Below, piece by piece: positions 6,552 through 7,400 of a DNA stretch of 7,400 nt. Position 1 is the first letter of the stretch. Every line of letters begins with the position of its first letter. The notes under the pieces were generated by a model. That model ran no database searches, had not been told where the DNA came from, and worked only from the letters and a program-made list of their open reading frames with translations. Origin of the DNA: Bacillota bacterium (GTDB taxonomy: Bacteria > Bacillota > UBA4882 > UBA10575); the NCBI GenBank assembly GCA_003511465.1, contig DOID01000135.1:5984-13383 (forward strand), read 5' to 3'. The translations under genes were made by a program, and so were the position numbers.

Positions 6552-6854
6552 TTAGAAACGGTCTCTGCGCTGCGAATAACATTCACGGCAATAGACCGGA
6601 CGGTCGCCGCTGGGTTGAAACGGTACCTGGGTCGTGGCTCCGCAATCAGCACAGACAGCGTCGTGCATTTCGCGGGGTCCGCGGGAACCACCAAAGCGGG
6701 AACCACTGTTTCTTTGTTTACGCTCGGCACGGCACTGCGGACAGCGGCCCGGCTCATTGGTAAACCCCTTTTCGGCAAAGAACTCTTGTTCAGATGCCTT
6801 AAAAACAAACTCGGCACCGCAATCGCGGCAAACTAGGGTTTTGTCTTCGAACAT
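6552..6854 (-). CDS. Small double zinc-ribbon protein (zf-trcl-like plus CxxC-x17-CxxC domain)
   Basis: A 100-residue, probably cytosolic, metal-binding protein of unknown function. It carries eight cysteines as four CxxC knuckles. Cys9/Cys12 (CRDC) and Cys38/Cys41 (CPQC) form an N-terminal ribbon of the zf-trcl kind. Cys68/Cys71 (CADC) and Cys89/Cys92 (CREC) are separated by exactly 17 residues, matching the CxxC-x17-CxxC domain. Between the two ribbons lies a basic, Gly/Ser/Arg-rich linker (about 42-62, including GSRFGGSRG) that looks flexible and suited to nucleic-acid contact; that is inference. The ATG at 6852-6854 (complement) has a strong GAGGAGGA ribosome binding site. The gene is monocistronic by appearance: its own promoter lies upstream and a terminator directly follows it. 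Such proteins are common in Bacillota and have sometimes been mislabelled as other enzymes; no specific role is claimed here. Confidence 0.88.
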   Translation of the reverse strand: MFEDKTLVCRDCGAEFVFKASEQEFFAEKGFTNEPGRCPQCRAERKQRNSGSRFGGSRGPREMHDAVCADCGATTQVPFQPSGDRPVYCRECYSQRRDRF

Positions 6855-6864
6855 TAAATTGATA

Positions 6865-6872
6865 TCCTCCTC
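6865..6872 (-). promoter_or_regulatory. Ribosome binding site of the zinc-ribbon gene
   Basis: GAGGAGGA on the - strand is an excellent anti-Shine-Dalgarno match. Its 3' end is 10 nt from the ATG. It begins only 2 nt after the 3' arm of a predicted leader hairpin (6875-6934), so folding could influence ribosome access. Confidence 0.8.
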
Positions 6873-6874
6873 AA

Positions 6875-6934
6875 ATTTATTGCCCGGAACGGTTTAGGAA
6901 GAACGCTTAATTTCCCCGGCTTGGAGCAATAAAT
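6875..6934 (-). promoter_or_regulatory. Predicted bulged hairpin in the 5' leader of the zinc-ribbon gene
   Basis: In the - strand transcript, AUUUAUUGC (6934-6926) pairs perfectly over 9 bp with GCAAUAAAU (6883-6875). Inside it, CCGGGG (6919-6914) can pair with UUCCGG (6889-6884) using two G-U pairs. This leaves a 6-nt bulge (UCCAAG) on the 5' side and a 24-nt loop. The 3' arm is continuous and ends 2 nt ahead of the ribosome binding site. I do not recognise it as a known riboswitch class. There is no T-tract after it, so it is not a terminator. It could be a translational control element, an mRNA stabiliser, or chance. Confidence 0.4.
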
Positions 6935-6960
6935 AATGGGAAGGGAAATGAAGTAATCAC

Positions 6961-6982
6961 TAAACTTTCACGTGCTCGTTTA
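6961..6982. promoter_or_regulatory. Operator-like dyad over the predicted transcription start of the zinc-ribbon gene
   Basis: TAAAC (6961-6965) and GTTTA (6978-6982) are inverted repeats placed symmetrically around the palindrome CACGTG (6969-6974), with 3 unpaired bases on each side. The dyad covers the predicted +1 (about 6977) and abuts the -10 box. The placement would suit a repressor, but no regulator is identified and a dyad of this length could be chance. Confidence 0.3.
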
Positions 6983-6983
6983 T

Positions 6984-7012
6984 AGTATAACACCTGTGTG
7001 AAAAAATGTAAA
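6984..7012 (-). promoter_or_regulatory. Strong sigma-A type extended -10 promoter for the zinc-ribbon gene
   Basis: On the - strand, TTTACA (7012-7007) is separated by exactly 17 nt from TATACT (6989-6984), and a TG one base ahead of the -10 makes it an extended -10 element. Each hexamer matches the TTGACA/TATAAT consensus at five of six bases. The predicted start is a G at about 6977, giving a leader of about 123 nt. The DNA upstream (7013-7046) is A/T-rich and could act as an UP element. Confidence 0.8.
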
Positions 7013-7052
7013 GCTATAACTGTATTAAGAAAACCAACTTTTTTTGCGGAAA

Positions 7053-7400
7053 TTAGCAAAAGGGCGAGGTGTGGTCCTGATCTACTATTTCCCGGTACTT
7101 GGTTACCAGCTTCTGGATATCCTGCCAAACATCCACTTTGCGGCGGGGATCCCGTAACAAGGCGGCCGGGTGGAAAGTGGGCATATAGTAAACACCGTCC
7201 CGTTCCTGCCAATTCCCACGCAAGCGGGTAATCCCCTGTGGGGATTGTAAAACCCCGCGGAGCGCAGTTGCCCCCATCAAAAGTACTATTTTGGGCTTCA
7301 GGATCTCCATCTGCGCCTGCAGGTGGGGAAGACAAGCCGCACATTCCTGGGGGTTGGGAATCCGGTTGGCTGGTGGGCGGCATTTCACCACATTAGCAAT
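7053..7400 (-). CDS. Family-4 uracil-DNA glycosylase (Fe-S type), N-terminus beyond the right edge
   Basis: It removes uracil from DNA to start base-excision repair. Only the C-terminal 115 residues are visible. The frame stays open to base 7400 and begins IANVVKCRPPANRIP, an internal family-4 block, so the GTG at 7391 is not the real start. Counted from the edge, Cys7 (VKC) and Cys23 (AAC), 16 residues apart, correspond to two of the four Fe-S cluster ligands; the other two should lie near the missing N-terminus. LLMGATAL (40-47) and MPTFHPAALLR (73-83), with the conserved His77 and its helix, complete the signature. An additional Cys20 is present next to the ligand Cys23. The protein ends HTSPFC, 40 nt before the promoter of the zinc-ribbon gene on the same strand. 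Full-length members have about 190-230 residues, so about half is missing. Confidence 0.92.
   Translation of the reverse strand: MANVVKCRPPANRIPNPQECAACLPHLQAQMEILKPKIVLLMGATALRGVLQSPQGITRLRGNWQERDGVYYMPTFHPAALLRDPRRKVDVWQDIQKLVTKYREIVDQDHTSPFC

Noticed and set aside
6907..6960. A possible 17-codon upstream frame (GTG start, ending TAA) in the zinc-ribbon leader, - strand
   Set aside because: It has no ribosome binding site ahead of the GTG and no regulatory codon run; an unremarkable chance frame.
7038..7059. Short inverted repeat TTTTGC / GCAAAA around the glycosylase stop codon, considered as its terminator
   Set aside because: The stem is only 6 bp, mostly A-T, and in the - direction it is followed by an A-run, not a T-tract. 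The glycosylase may read through into the zinc-ribbon gene, or its terminator is not of the intrinsic type.
6907..7383. A 158-codon - strand frame spanning the zinc-ribbon promoter and overlapping the glycosylase gene
   Set aside because: It is out of frame with the convincing glycosylase, runs through the promoter and leader, and its translation is Pro/Gly-rich with no recognisable domain.

Overview
The window reads as an ordinary chromosomal segment of a Bacillota (Firmicutes) bacterium, probably an anaerobic, Clostridia-like lineage with middling G+C. The reasons are strong AGGAGG-type ribosome binding sites, a 44-heptad-type chemoreceptor with a Cache sensor, a CxxC-x17-CxxC zinc-ribbon protein, and a type-4 uracil-DNA glycosylase. 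The genus cannot be resolved from the sequence. No mobile element, CRISPR array, tRNA, rRNA or phage gene was seen.

Left part (1-1977, + strand): two RNA-modification genes in tandem. The first is the 3' part of an RsmF/NOL1-NOP2-Sun type m5C methyltransferase that enters from the left edge. The second is a complete RsuA-type pseudouridine synthase. The ribosome binding site of the second overlaps the stop codon of the first, so they are probably co-transcribed and translationally coupled.

Middle part (2057-6527, + strand): a methyl-accepting chemotaxis protein with an extracytoplasmic Cache-like sensor, then uronate isomerase uxaC 22 bp after it, then a DUF368 (PopT-like undecaprenyl-phosphate translocase family) membrane protein 45 bp further on. 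A sigma-28/sigma-D-like promoter candidate lies just ahead of the chemoreceptor. The tight chemoreceptor-uxaC pairing suggests, by inference only, that the cell swims toward the uronic acids it then isomerises. The block ends in a perfect 30-bp palindrome with T-tracts on both strands, which looks like a bidirectional terminator.

Right part (6552-7400, - strand): a 100-residue double zinc-ribbon protein converges on the terminator. It has its own near-consensus extended -10 promoter, a leader of about 120 nt that can fold into a bulged hairpin directly ahead of the ribosome binding site, and an operator-like dyad over the predicted transcription start. Upstream of it, running off the right edge, is the C-terminal part of a family-4 (Fe-S) uracil-DNA glycosylase.

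The protein-coding genes all belong to recognisable families. The least explained parts are the regulatory region of the zinc-ribbon gene (6861-7012), the chemoreceptor/uxaC/DUF368 grouping, and the terminator whose stem contains a stop codon.
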